From Klebsiella pneumoniae (GTDB lineage Bacteria; Pseudomonadota; Gammaproteobacteria; Steroidobacterales; Steroidobacteraceae): a stretch of DNA of 64,000 nt. The notes under the pieces were generated by a model, which saw nothing but the letters and a program-made list of their open reading frames with translations, searched no databases and was not told where the DNA came from. Of this stretch, positions 55,901-63,110 are shown in pieces (the first letter of the stretch is position 1; each line of letters begins with the position of its first letter). A program made the position numbers and the translations under genes. The DNA is taken from the NCBI GenBank assembly GCA_945873095.1, contig CAMCBU010000003.1, positions 1 to 64,000 on the forward strand, in the 5' to 3' direction.

Positions 55901-56120
55901 GCTTATCAACAGTATCCTCAATCTCGACCCACCCCGATGTGGACAGCCGCATGTCACTGGTCTTGTCGACCAAGTTGGGATTGATTGAGAACCGTAGCTT
56001 GCGGGATTTAATCGACGCATTCCCATGATCGATAGACGAATTGCCGTCGTTCTCAGACGGAATATCGGAGTTGACCTCCGACACAGGGAGTTCGTTTGAA
56101 AGTTCAGTCATACACAACAC
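52899..56120 (-). CDS. Primase-helicase replication protein of the element
   Basis: This 1073-residue protein shows three modules. Residues about 60-210 resemble the archaeo-eukaryotic primase (PrimPol) fold of plasmid and phage Rep proteins: AVDIDGG (106-112), YTTPSHSPDEHRFRAVFV (132-149) and DAARVWFGS (179-187). A zinc-finger follows: CPYH (261-264) and CSSC (285-288). Then a helicase: Walker A RSPKGSGKTT (368-377), Walker B VVIDEVEQVL (481-490), SLGTGLDITFD and QQLSRVRHPK. The DEVE box is like that of origin-binding and cyanobacterial CyRepA1-type helicases (recalled, not searched). It should start replication of the excised element. GTG start at 56120 or ATG 56111; no clear ribosome site. 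It is divergent from the integrase. Confidence 0.85.
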   Translation of the reverse strand: MLCMTELSNELPVSEVNSDIPSENDGNSSIDHGNASIKSRKLRFSINPNLVDKTSDMRLSTSGWVEIEDTVDKLIEAIQGEGWAFSYVFHDGVRTVANFQYTDIIAVDIDGGWDLAEFTAGDFVQNNCAFIYTTPSHSPDEHRFRAVFVSPVGITKTSDLKAVTTSLSRRLVGDPSTTDAARVWFGSQGCTVNWIGSTLQLDVFNELLVDGQTVVTSAVRSNPTPTSSRSQRRVSPDMLVIRGDGIAVRAGSIRTRQYIYCPYHNDSHPSAFIAKNESGERFIRCSSCSQTWWIRGAFDNDSQSMVTDFSSFERMIVDIKKNGIDRHKFPAPEGFQTHSYRVFPNNIHLSDEAYLKIDTLEPGITFVRSPKGSGKTTFLSEVIRDAIFRYRRMSLEDFVEQFPDNDHPVQLNTGVRVLLIGHRQALIGDLCNKLELNCYLDDERYSAGQVRVRRRQYGVCLDSLTKVQDSLFNNDNRYSIVVIDEVEQVLSHFLSETLRDRREELFAIFARILERADRIVALDADLGWTSFFILSVLSQRPVTKLQKDPKTGIKRPKTTPTPLPTHIYLNQWKASTRKIEIFPNETQITQSFLSDVLAGRRIFITSNSKTKVKAIHESIAEYCKEHQISRRVLLVTSDNSRSKAIQKFIQNIKKEILNFDILLTSPSLGTGLDITFDNNAQEVDSVYGLFESRVNTHFDIDQQLSRVRHPKIVRAWVSPEVFSFETEFGVVKEDFIQDQFGNTVFQLGESSVSPRKLGLSKFVLLGTLVTMQQRASKNLLRKNFVDLKINQGWDVVVVPKDELAMAEGRKFRALGRKIAKKKLIDQLLMSRTLDFDTCKDIEERLDNRGEEVSVDEFTSFQRTLIELYYAEKISAQLIERDSDWRMRRAISKFSEFSTFAGTHSLHFDFKNINSIVKRKIFSDPEIRSALLHYLFSRTPVFKDGQFDCSAEYSIVDLATFGRVTKKLKGMIETHIGCKIGHDIEEKPAFYLRALLAVIGLEPMKTRVTVSGGQKTYHYTIDPSSLDFVTTILARRATAGTHGWAFINREYGFINPQGMESEIPDNPLISAGSP

Positions 56121-56203
56121 GTGGGTTTCGGGTCTATTGATATTTATAAGCTGTTGTCTTCCAACTTGGAATCTTAGATGGTCCTCGATAGGGCGAGGGC
56201 TCG

Positions 56204-57301
56204 GTGATGTCGATTGTTAAACGCGGAAACTCGAGGTTTTGGTACATCCAGTTTCAGATGAGCGGAAGAACCTATGTGCGATCGTCGAAGACAACGGACC
56301 GAAAGGTGGCAGAGCGAATGGAAGTGGAATGGCGAGCTCAGATTCATCGAGGGCTCGTTCTAGGCGACAAGGAGCGGATCACCCTTCCCGATGCAGTCGC
56401 CGCCTTCCTGAAGACACGAGAGGGAACCCCTAACCACCGAGGTCTATTCCATTACTCGAAGACCATTCTCAGGGAGCTATCCCACCGGCGATATCTTGAT
56501 GAGTTGACTAACGCTGACCTTGAGACGTACCACCAAGACAGGGTGGGGGCAGGGCTGAGTGCCCAGACCATCCACCACCAGTTTGCTGTTGTTAGGGGGT
56601 CCGTGAAGACTGCAAGGCGCCTTGGGTTTAGGGTGCCTACCCTTGAGTACCCATCGCTCAAGATCGCGAAACACCCTGTTCGGTACCTCTCGATTGAGGA
56701 AGAGGGGAGGTTACTCAGGGAGCTTGACCCTAACCGTTGGAGTAACGGAATCCGACCACCTTCGGATCGGGATGAGGAGACCCGTCGCAATCTTCAAGAT
56801 TGCTATGACCTTGTTATCTGTCTCCTAGACACCGGAGCAAGGTATTCCGAGATCGCTGATATCCGATGGGATCAAATTGACCTTGATCGAGGTGTGATTC
56901 GACTCTGGCGATCGAAAGTCAGTAATGAGGGGATCATTGCGATGACAAGTCGGGTGAAGGCGGTCTTAACCCGACGCTTTGAGTCCGATCCAGACACGCA
57001 TCTCTTCAAGAACAAGAGGGGTGGAAAGAGGGGCTATGCCGTTCAATCGATCAAGAAGGCAATGCGGCGAGCTGGTCTCCATGGTGTTCGCATCCACTCC
57101 CTTCGTCATACCCTAGCAACTCGACTGGTTCAGAACGGAATGTCGATCTATGAGGTAAAAGCTATCCTTGGGCATACCGATATCAAAACTACGATGCGGT
57201 ATGCACACCTTGAACAGCAGCAGGTTGCCGTGAAGGCGAGAGATGTTCTTGAGGAGATAGATCGGTTGAGGGCTATAAGAGCTACCGACGTACCTACGTA
57301 A
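56204..57301 (+). CDS. Tyrosine recombinase/integrase
   Basis: This 365-residue integrase has an N-terminal SAM-like DNA-binding domain (about 60-145) and a C-terminal catalytic domain with all residues: R213 (DTGARYSE), K238, H298 and R301 (HSLRHTLATR), H324 (LGHTD) and the nucleophile Y333 (TMRYAH). It would recombine the 45-bp tRNA sites. It sits in the centre of the element, divergent from the replication gene (83-base gap), and 4.4 kb from attR and 6.2 kb from attL. No excisionase is recognised. Confidence 0.95.
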   Translation: MMSIVKRGNSRFWYIQFQMSGRTYVRSSKTTDRKVAERMEVEWRAQIHRGLVLGDKERITLPDAVAAFLKTREGTPNHRGLFHYSKTILRELSHRRYLDELTNADLETYHQDRVGAGLSAQTIHHQFAVVRGSVKTARRLGFRVPTLEYPSLKIAKHPVRYLSIEEEGRLLRELDPNRWSNGIRPPSDRDEETRRNLQDCYDLVICLLDTGARYSEIADIRWDQIDLDRGVIRLWRSKVSNEGIIAMTSRVKAVLTRRFESDPDTHLFKNKRGGKRGYAVQSIKKAMRRAGLHGVRIHSLRHTLATRLVQNGMSIYEVKAILGHTDIKTTMRYAHLEQQQVAVKARDVLEEIDRLRAIRATDVPT

Positions 57302-57516
57302 ACTCCGAGTTTCATAGGTCGAAAATGATTTCCCTTACCCTGGTGGGGTAGAAACTTTGCGGAGACGGGCGCGTGTATTGGGCATAGTTCGGCATCTATA
57401 GCCCTTCCTCCCTATCTGGGCATCGAAAAAACAATACCTGCGCAGAAAGCCTCTTAACACGGCAACAAAGGCGTGCTCTACTGCACGAAAATACCGATAA
57501 CAGCTTGGGAGGAATC

Positions 57517-58590
57517 ATGAGCAGAATTATTCCCGCAGCCTTGGTCCTGATCGGACTTTCTGGTTGTGTAACGACTACGACTGCTCCGACTGGAGCTTCC
57601 GGAGTTGCCGTAGAGGCGGAGAAAAGAATTCAGGCTGGGCTAGTCGTTAAGTCTTATAAGTCTGACGCAGCTCGTCTTTACCGTCTTGCCTACCCAATCT
57701 ACCAATCCGCTGCGGAGATATGTCGCAGCGATAAAGTCGGACCGTCGCTGGGACTCATCGGTGTCGGTACGATTGATACGGTCCCGAAAGACTATAAGGA
57801 TGCCGCCCAAACAGAGCTCGGCTTGGCGCAGGGGGTCTCGATAACCTTCCTGCCGGAATCCTCAGCTGCCGCTAAATCTGGTTTGATGATTGGTGACCAA
57901 GTGATCGGTGTTGGAAAGACTGCAATTCCCATCGGTCGAGCTGGGTTATCCGCATTCATGAAAGCAGCGCAGTCAATCGACTCGACGACTACGCAAGTAG
58001 ACGTGACCGTGATTCGAAATGGGACGCAAGTGATTGTCCCCGTAAAGCCTGAGACGCTCCCGAGAATCGGACTGAACTACGATCCGTTTTCTTCGATGGT
58101 TAACGCTTTTGCAGATGGGACTTCGGTTAATTTCACACGCGGACTACTTCGATCGATGCCGACTGATACGAGCGTCAGTATGGTTGTTGCCCATGAATTA
58201 GCTCATAACTGTCAGGGGCATATTGAAGCTAAGAAAACTAATGCCATGGGAGGACTAGTACTAGACGTCCTCGCGGCTGCCGCTGGGGTAAATACGCAAG
58301 GCGCGTTCTCAAACGCCGCTGCTAATGCTTTTTCGGTCGATTTTGAACGCGAAGCAGACTATGTGGGTTTGTACTATCTAGCTCGCGCTGGGGTGTCGAT
58401 CTCCGAAGCAAGAGATGCGTACCGTTTGTTAACAGTTGAAACGGGTGCCGCGCTCACCGCTGGGTATGGAGCGACTCACCCAGCGAATCCCGAACGATTT
58501 GTACGAATGGAAGCAACCGAAAAAGAGATCGAAGCTAAGCGCTCGGCGTTGCAGCCACTGGTGCCCGAGTCCCAAAGAAAAGGTAAGTAA
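57517..58590 (+). CDS. M48-type metallopeptidase lipoprotein with PDZ domain
   Basis: This 357-residue protein has the lipobox ALVLIGLSGC (Cys17) and a PDZ-like domain at about 100-180 (GVSITFLPESSAAAKSGLMI). Then an M48 catalytic region H226-E-L-A-H230 with FEREADYVGL supplying the third zinc ligand. ATG 57517 follows a strong GGGAGGA site; an in-frame ATG at 57505 has none. It would be a periplasmic or outer-membrane protease, like BepA/LoiP-type quality-control enzymes but with an added PDZ. Cargo of the element. Confidence 0.88.
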   Translation: MSRIIPAALVLIGLSGCVTTTTAPTGASGVAVEAEKRIQAGLVVKSYKSDAARLYRLAYPIYQSAAEICRSDKVGPSLGLIGVGTIDTVPKDYKDAAQTELGLAQGVSITFLPESSAAAKSGLMIGDQVIGVGKTAIPIGRAGLSAFMKAAQSIDSTTTQVDVTVIRNGTQVIVPVKPETLPRIGLNYDPFSSMVNAFADGTSVNFTRGLLRSMPTDTSVSMVVAHELAHNCQGHIEAKKTNAMGGLVLDVLAAAAGVNTQGAFSNAAANAFSVDFEREADYVGLYYLARAGVSISEARDAYRLLTVETGAALTAGYGATHPANPERFVRMEATEKEIEAKRSALQPLVPESQRKGK

Positions 58591-58788
58591 AGTCGGGAAA
58601 CTCGACCCCTGAGGATGATCAAAACGAGAAGCGCTTGCCGCAGCGCTGCAACAGCTACTGATGTACCCCGCTAACTGTTTGATGGAAGTGGTGAATTCCC
58701 GCAGTCAGGGTCGCGGTGGTAGCGAATCTATGCAGACTCGAGCGCCTTCGGGCGCACGGATGCGCTGGGTGATGATGGCGTTGAATTA
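58591..58788. other. Non-coding gap with no recognised element
   Basis: Between the M48 protease and the convergent PLP decarboxylase. It holds short hairpins such as GAAGCGCTTGCC/GCAGCGC but no T-tracted terminator. A 65-codon plus frame runs into the decarboxylase and has no ribosome site, so I do not call a gene. Confidence 0.4.
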
Positions 58789-60285
58789 CTACCTTAAACC
58801 CAACGCCCTTTTGCATACTTGTAGCGCCTCTGGGAGCGCTGCTAAGAGAACCTCATAGTCATCCCATCGACTGCGGTGATTGGCAACCGCAAGTCGAATG
58901 GTGAACCTTCCGTTGAGCATGGTACTGCTGCAGATGGCGACACCGGTCTCTTGAAGATGCACGAGCAGCTCCCGGTTGATGGCATCTTGGTCCTCTACAG
59001 ATGAGCCAACAGGTTTTGCACGCCAGCAGACTACATTGAGCGAAACTGGTGCATCGATTACAAACTCTTGAATCGCCGCCAACTCCGTTGCGAAGCGCCG
59101 CGCTTGAGCGACGTTTTGCTCGATGACCGCGCCGATTTTATTAGTTCCTTCAGCCTTGAGTGTCATCCACACCTTTAAGGCTTTGAAACTTCTCGATAAC
59201 TCCGGTCCGCGATCCGCAAAGACTAACCCACCTGCGAGAACACCTCGACCATCGCTTTGCAGATAGGGAGATGGAGTCTCGAAAGTAGCGTGATGCTTAT
59301 CGGTGTCGCGAATGAGTACGCAAGCAATTTCGTAAGGCAAGTACCCCCACTTATGAAGATCGAACGCAAGGGAATCGGCGCGCTCCATTCCCTTGAACAA
59401 GGTTTTCAAGCTAGGCGACATCGATGCCATCGATCCAATTGCGCCATCGATATGGAACCACAAGCCCTGAGCGGTCGCGAGATCCGCCAGAGCTTCCAGA
59501 TCATCAATGGCACCGGTGTTAATGGTCCCAGCCGATCCAACAATACAGATAGGGTGTAAACCTGCCGTCCGATCAGCTTCGATCTGTCGCTGCATTGCAG
59601 CAACGTCGACTTCCCAATCGCTATTAACGGGTATCGACCTGAGGGAAGCCCGCCCTAAACCGAGTAGCTCAACACCCTTCTTAAGCCAGCTGTGCATCTC
59701 GACCGAAGCGTAAACCGTCATTCGAGCGTGGTTGGAGAGTCCTTCCGCTCGAGTGTCGAATCCTGCTTGGTTGTGACGGGCAACGGCTAATCCGATGATA
59801 TTTGCCATAGTGCCGCCGCTGGCGAGGATGCCGCTAGCATTCGACGGAAATCCCATCACCGTGGCGAGCCATTTGATCACTTGTAATTCGACTAGCTTTG
59901 GAGCGTGGTTGAAACCTGCGAGATGGGCATTCATCGACGCCGCCAGCATCTCCGACATCATCGCGAGCGGCGTTCCGTTCGATTTCATCCAGCCCCAAAA
60001 GCGCGGATGACGATTACCAACTGAATATGGGCGCACGTTATTAAGAAAGTCCTCATACGCAACACGTGCACCTTGTGGATACTCGGGTAAAGACTCGCCG
60101 CTGATCTTCTCTTGGATGGTCGCAGGCGTTGCGGTCCACGGCGTTTCATCACGCAGAACCTTGAGATGATCAATCGTGTCATCCACCATTCGATGACAAA
60201 GGACTCGAAACTCTTCCCAATCGGATGGGTCAAGCGTCAGATCAGAATCGGCTTGGATGGAGAGGGGCGGTAACTTCTCTGTCAT
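58789..60285 (-). CDS. PLP-dependent decarboxylase (group II)
   Basis: This 498-residue enzyme of the glutamate/aromatic-amino-acid decarboxylase family: ASGGTMANI (155-163) binds the phosphate, FHIDGAIG has the ring-binding Asp280, and DLHKWGYLPYE has the PLP lysine K312. Substrate not clear: the proteins best described in this group act on glutamate, aspartate or aromatic amino acids. It is metabolic cargo on the element. Start ATG at 60285. Confidence 0.9.
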   Translation of the reverse strand: MTEKLPPLSIQADSDLTLDPSDWEEFRVLCHRMVDDTIDHLKVLRDETPWTATPATIQEKISGESLPEYPQGARVAYEDFLNNVRPYSVGNRHPRFWGWMKSNGTPLAMMSEMLAASMNAHLAGFNHAPKLVELQVIKWLATVMGFPSNASGILASGGTMANIIGLAVARHNQAGFDTRAEGLSNHARMTVYASVEMHSWLKKGVELLGLGRASLRSIPVNSDWEVDVAAMQRQIEADRTAGLHPICIVGSAGTINTGAIDDLEALADLATAQGLWFHIDGAIGSMASMSPSLKTLFKGMERADSLAFDLHKWGYLPYEIACVLIRDTDKHHATFETPSPYLQSDGRGVLAGGLVFADRGPELSRSFKALKVWMTLKAEGTNKIGAVIEQNVAQARRFATELAAIQEFVIDAPVSLNVVCWRAKPVGSSVEDQDAINRELLVHLQETGVAICSSTMLNGRFTIRLAVANHRSRWDDYEVLLAALPEALQVCKRALGLR

Positions 60286-60338
60286 ACGTTAATTTGAACA
60301 CATCACGATTTCGGGGGCGAGGCTTCACAAACCGCGAC

Positions 60339-60635
60339 TTAACTGCTTCTGACCTGTGTAAGCTCTTCGGTAAGTTTCTGAAGAACCCGTTCGATTTGCG
60401 ACGTCGAGATGTGAAGTCTCCAGAACGACTCAATAAGAAAGGTTGCGAGGAGGAAATCCAAAGTGACATCGAACTCAGTAGATTCGATCTCGTTAGGGGA
60501 TTCGGTTTGTCCACCATCGTCGGATGTGTAGATTCGATATCGCTTAGAATTGCCATTTGTTAAACAGAGCGTTTGGTCAACTACCCGACCCTCATGTCTC
60601 GTTCTACTCGCGATCACCCGATAGTTAGTCTTCAC
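60339..60635 (-). CDS. Element protein of unknown function (98 residues)
   Basis: This 98-residue protein with Ser/Thr-rich polar sequence and no recognised domain (MKTNYRVIASRTRHEG at the start; LTQVRSS at the end). It lies on the minus strand upstream of the PLP decarboxylase. A TTTGGTCAAC word is inside its coding part (60572-60581) and another just before its start (60650-60659). The base composition resembles other element genes. Confidence 0.5.
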   Translation of the reverse strand: MKTNYRVIASRTRHEGRVVDQTLCLTNGNSKRYRIYTSDDGGQTESPNEIESTEFDVTLDFLLATFLIESFWRLHISTSQIERVLQKLTEELTQVRSS

Positions 60636-60842
60636 GATCGAACCTATGGTTTGGTCAACTTGAGATAGTTAGGGGATAAGTGCTCGTCTTTTTATATAAA
60701 ACATCAAAATTTCAACTTCTTATCCTCCTACCTGAACGGGAGTGGGTGAGAAGTTAGTTGACGGGAACCTCAATAAATTCCATCTCTCCCCACCCATATA
60801 TCGGTTTTACTGAAGGGGATTTGGTCAATCGATTTGGTCAAC
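60572..60842. repeat. Four copies of TTTGGTCAA(C)
   Basis: Plus-strand copies at 60572-60581, 60650-60659, 60820-60828 (TTTGGTCAA then T) and 60833-60842. Within 271 bases this is far above chance for a 9-10 base word. They flank the gap upstream of the 98-residue gene; the last two are 13 bases apart and just before the 195-residue gene's stop. They could be operators or iterons. Confidence 0.6.
60673..60769. repeat. GGATAAG/CTTATCC locus B
   Basis: GGATAAG (60674-60680) and CTTATCC (60719-60725) are separated by 38 bases that include TTTTTATATAAA (60689-60700). GGGAGTGGG (60738-60746) and GGGAACC (60763-60769) follow. It matches locus A (52833-52910) in word order and in the 38-base spacing. 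The two lie 7.8 kb apart in the element. It lies in the intergenic gap before the 98-residue gene. Confidence 0.65.
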
Positions 60843-60857
60843 ATGAGCAATGGAATG

Positions 60858-61445
60858 CTACTTCCCTGAATCTGCTGTTTCAGATGACTCATATCCGTTG
60901 AAGGTGAATTTTCCTTTATAACGCTTGTTGAGTTCGTCCTGTTCCTTCCGTTTTGAAACTTCTTCGACCTCTCTTTGATGGAGTCGTACCAATTCCACAA
61001 GCTCAAGTAGCTTTGGTGTGAAGTGAAATTCTTCTACTGAAGCGAAGGTGCCGTTGAAGAAGATATGATCTGATTCACCGAATGAATCTCTATCCAGTTC
61101 GACATTGATAATAAACACCAGCGCCTTATCAATCTCGAGTGAAATATCAAGCGAGCATGTGTCATTTTCGTCATAGTGCTTACCGAATTGAACGTGAAGA
61201 TCGTCAAGCATAAATTCGTAGGTATCGAATTCGACAGTCTCGCCTCTAACCTCTCGCTTAAGCTCCGTGGGGTCGTCTAGCTCTTGGAACTTCACTGACT
61301 TAGACGACTTAAAAGCAGCATCTTCCGACCACGAATCGATAGTCATATCGTACAGTCGAAAAAGCGCTTTCAAGCGACTCCCCTTTTTGAGGATCGACTC
61401 CGCGAGCTTTCTTGCCTCGCTAGCGGGAAGCGTCTTCTTCTTCAT
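60858..61445 (-). CDS. Element protein of unknown function (195 residues)
   Basis: This 195-residue, strongly charged protein (MKKKTLPASEARKLAESI at the start; a Glu/Lys/Arg-rich tail from about 155). Predicted mixed helical and beta; the middle (DDLHVQFGKHYDENDTC) has no motif I recognise. No transmembrane segment. It is AT-rich relative to the host and the last element gene before attR, reading inwards. Confidence 0.6.
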   Translation of the reverse strand: MKKKTLPASEARKLAESILKKGSRLKALFRLYDMTIDSWSEDAAFKSSKSVKFQELDDPTELKREVRGETVEFDTYEFMLDDLHVQFGKHYDENDTCSLDISLEIDKALVFIINVELDRDSFGESDHIFFNGTFASVEEFHFTPKLLELVELVRLHQREVEEVSKRKEQDELNKRYKGKFTFNGYESSETADSGK

Positions 61446-61734
61446 GCTTGCCTGCCCTGTAATGTGCCCACACTATGAATAGTGAGAGTCGTGAAAGAAA
61501 TCGTCACTCTCATTCACAGAAATCATTTTTGTGATTGCAGTTTCTAAGTTCGAGATCGATCTCTCGAAAAGTCAACGAAAAATATCGTGCTCTGTGATAG
61601 TCTCATTTCGAGCTCGAGGAATAGAGAATCAGTCGATAGTGGAGTCTTACCACAGTGACTTCTCAGAGGCGCACAGATGCGTTTTATAGGGAAATTACAG
61701 GTGTTTTGGAGTCACATCAAAGATTGCGGCTGCC
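61446..61734 (-). promoter_or_regulatory. Promoter region with dyads, before the 195-residue gene
   Basis: This gap of 289 bases before attR has two inverted repeats near the gene: CACTAT-GA-ATAGTG (61471-61484) and TGAGAGT (61483-61489) to ACTCTCA (61506-61512) with a 16-base spacer. They overlap and look like an operator for a regulator of the minus-strand gene. The rest (61520-61734) is AT-rich and I see no gene in it. Confidence 0.4.
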
Positions 61735-61779
61735 CTTCCCAAGCTACTAACGTGGGTTCGATTCCCATCGCCCGCTCCA
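61735..61779 (+). repeat. attR: 45-bp direct repeat, right copy
   Basis: An exact copy of 49981-50025 (anticodon loop to CCA), preceded by an unrelated sequence, so this is not a working tRNA. The MAPEG gene stop lies 2 bases beyond (61782), which defines the chromosomal side. Confidence 0.95.
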
Positions 61780-61781
61780 CT

Positions 61782-62225
61782 TCATAGGTGGTGTGAAAAG
61801 TGGACCATCCCCACGACTGCGTGGGTTACGAGTCCGATCAGAAAAACGCTCGACAATAAGAATAGGGAAAAGCGGAGACGGACGTCGTTGAAAGTCGTTT
61901 GAGTGAGTGTGTGAAGCACTCTGAGACTGACGTAACTCCAAGCGAAGCCGATGTTGATGGGATGCTCGCCTTGACCGAGAAACTGCAAGCTCAAGCAGAC
62001 GGCATAGAACAGGGTTGGTTGCTCCAGAAGATGAATGTAGTTGTCTGACACCTGCTTGGCTCGATCAGGCATCAATGCATTCAGCTCTCGAGCAAACTTC
62101 CCGGCGTTAGGGGACAGTTTCAGGCGCGATATATTTCGAACACGCTCGTAGGCGAGCCACGTCATCACCACTAAGGTCCAGCAAACCAACGCGATAACCG
62201 GGGCAATCAGTCCGTGGTGGTACAT
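61782..62225 (-). CDS. MAPEG-family membrane protein
   Basis: This 147-residue protein with four hydrophobic segments, the ERVRNISRLKLSPN and NYIHLLEQPTLFYAVCL patterns of MAPEG proteins (glutathione-linked membrane enzymes). Its stop codon is 2 bases from attR, so insertion left the gene intact. It begins the chromosomal flank. Confidence 0.85.
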   Translation of the reverse strand: MYHHGLIAPVIALVCWTLVVMTWLAYERVRNISRLKLSPNAGKFARELNALMPDRAKQVSDNYIHLLEQPTLFYAVCLSLQFLGQGEHPINIGFAWSYVSLRVLHTLTQTTFNDVRLRFSLFLLSSVFLIGLVTHAVVGMVHFSHHL

Positions 62226-62295
62226 GAGTCGACTCCATGCTCAGTGGACGGTCGAGCAAGTATAGACGGTAGGGCTTGTGGGCTATGATTGCCCT

Positions 62296-62544
62296 ATGAC
62301 ATCAATCCACACACCGACTTTCCCCGACCGCCTCAGCGTGGACCCGACGAGCCGTTATTACGACGAGGCGATTCTCTCGCGTAGCGTCGGGATTCGCCTC
62401 AATGGTGTCGAATACACCAATGTCGAGGAGTACTGCATCTCCGAGGGTTGGATTCGCACAGCGATCGGTAAGACTTTGGATCGTCGTGGCAGGCCGTTGA
62501 CGATCACTCGCAAGGGTGTTGTCGAAGCGTTCTACAAAGACTGA
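62296..62544 (+). CDS. DUF3297-family protein
   Basis: This 82-residue protein. DRLSVDPTSRYYDE, IGIRLNGVE-like and EEYCISEGWIR match DUF3297, a small conserved proteobacterial family of unknown role. ATG 62296 is chosen because homology starts at TFPDRLSVDP, near it; a frame from 62278 adds a few residues without a site. Confidence 0.85.
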   Translation: MTSIHTPTFPDRLSVDPTSRYYDEAILSRSVGIRLNGVEYTNVEEYCISEGWIRTAIGKTLDRRGRPLTITRKGVVEAFYKD

Positions 62545-62561
62545 TCGCTGAGGGCCGACCC

Positions 62562-62807
62562 TTGCACCGCGGACCACCGTATTGGTTTCCTGCCAAGACC
62601 TATGGTTGGGGATGGGGCTTGCCGATCACCTGGCAGGGATGGGTCGTTTTCTTAGCTTATCTGCTGAGCTTGCCGCTGGGATATTTCTGGTTTCCGCCCC
62701 AACAAGAGCTGCTCGGCTTTATGGTGTACACCCACATCGCCACGGCCGTCCTTGTATTTATTTGTTGGTTCAAAGGTGAGCCGCCGCGATGGCGATGGGG
62801 AAAGTGA
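62562..62807 (+). CDS. Small two-helix membrane protein
   Basis: This 81-residue frame starts with TTG at 62562 after AGGG. Trp-rich (FPAKTYGWGWGLPITWQG) with two hydrophobic helices and a C-terminal KGEPPRWRWGK. This is a recurring pattern in small conserved membrane proteins; family not named. It follows the DUF3297 gene by 17 bases. Confidence 0.7.
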   Translation: MHRGPPYWFPAKTYGWGWGLPITWQGWVVFLAYLLSLPLGYFWFPPQQELLGFMVYTHIATAVLVFICWFKGEPPRWRWGK

Positions 62808-62828
62808 TAGGAGGGCGCCTTTCGACGG

Positions 62829-63110
62829 TTATTTCTTTGAGACCGTCAGACGCTTGATCTGTTCGTCAAGTGTTTCCAATATGCGTTGCCGAGTTGCATC
62901 GGGCAGATTTGCGTCCGTTGCCAACTTTGAACGCGCAAGGACGAGTGCTTGTAACAACTCTGCATCGGATTTCTCGCCGATCGTGACGACTCTGGTCGTC
63001 GGCGTTGGTTCTTTCTTTTTCTCTTCATCGCGGTCGGTGTCGATCGCGATGACGCAGCCCGCGAGGGTCAAAAGCGTGGTGAGTAACAGCAATCGCCGCA
63101 AGTGAGTCAT
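62829..63110 (-). CDS. Small lipoprotein
   Basis: This 93-residue protein with the signal and lipobox RLLLLTTLLTLAGC (Cys19), then a highly charged segment (DTDRDEEKKKEP) and a helical end. Function unknown. ATG 63110 overlaps the upstream gene's stop by 4 bases. Confidence 0.7.
   Translation of the reverse strand: MTHLRRLLLLTTLLTLAGCVIAIDTDRDEEKKKEPTPTTRVVTIGEKSDAELLQALVLARSKLATDANLPDATRQRILETLDEQIKRLTVSKK

Larger units (their letters stand above)
49981..61779 (+). mobile_element. Integrated element in tRNA-Gly (about 11.8 kb)
   Basis: Bounded by perfect 45-bp direct repeats at 49981-50025 and 61735-61779. It encodes a tyrosine integrase (56204), a large primase-helicase replication protein (52899), TetR and RodZ-like regulators, an M48 protease, a PLP decarboxylase and small unknown genes. 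Several of its genes are visibly more AT-rich than the host. I see no relaxase, type IV secretion, capsid, terminase or portal gene, so it is either an integrative plasmid-like element or a satellite needing a helper. The integrase is in the middle of the element and not next to an end, which is unusual. Confidence 0.92.

Noticed and set aside
57303-57319. CTCC...TTCATAGGT resembling the bases after attR (61781-61789)
   Set aside because: Only a 9-base match plus CTCC; without the tRNA repeat it is not enough to claim an old attachment site after the integrase.
58661-58858. 65-codon plus frame after the M48 gene
   Set aside because: No ribosome site, no domain, and it runs into the convergent decarboxylase.
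60770-61006. 78-codon minus frame overlapping the 195-residue gene
   Set aside because: It is a frame-shifted reading of the longer gene with no start signal.
60339-61445. Toxin-antitoxin or defence pair at the right end of the element
   Set aside because: The two proteins have no recognised toxin, nuclease or antitoxin motif and are separated by 222 bases; no support beyond position.
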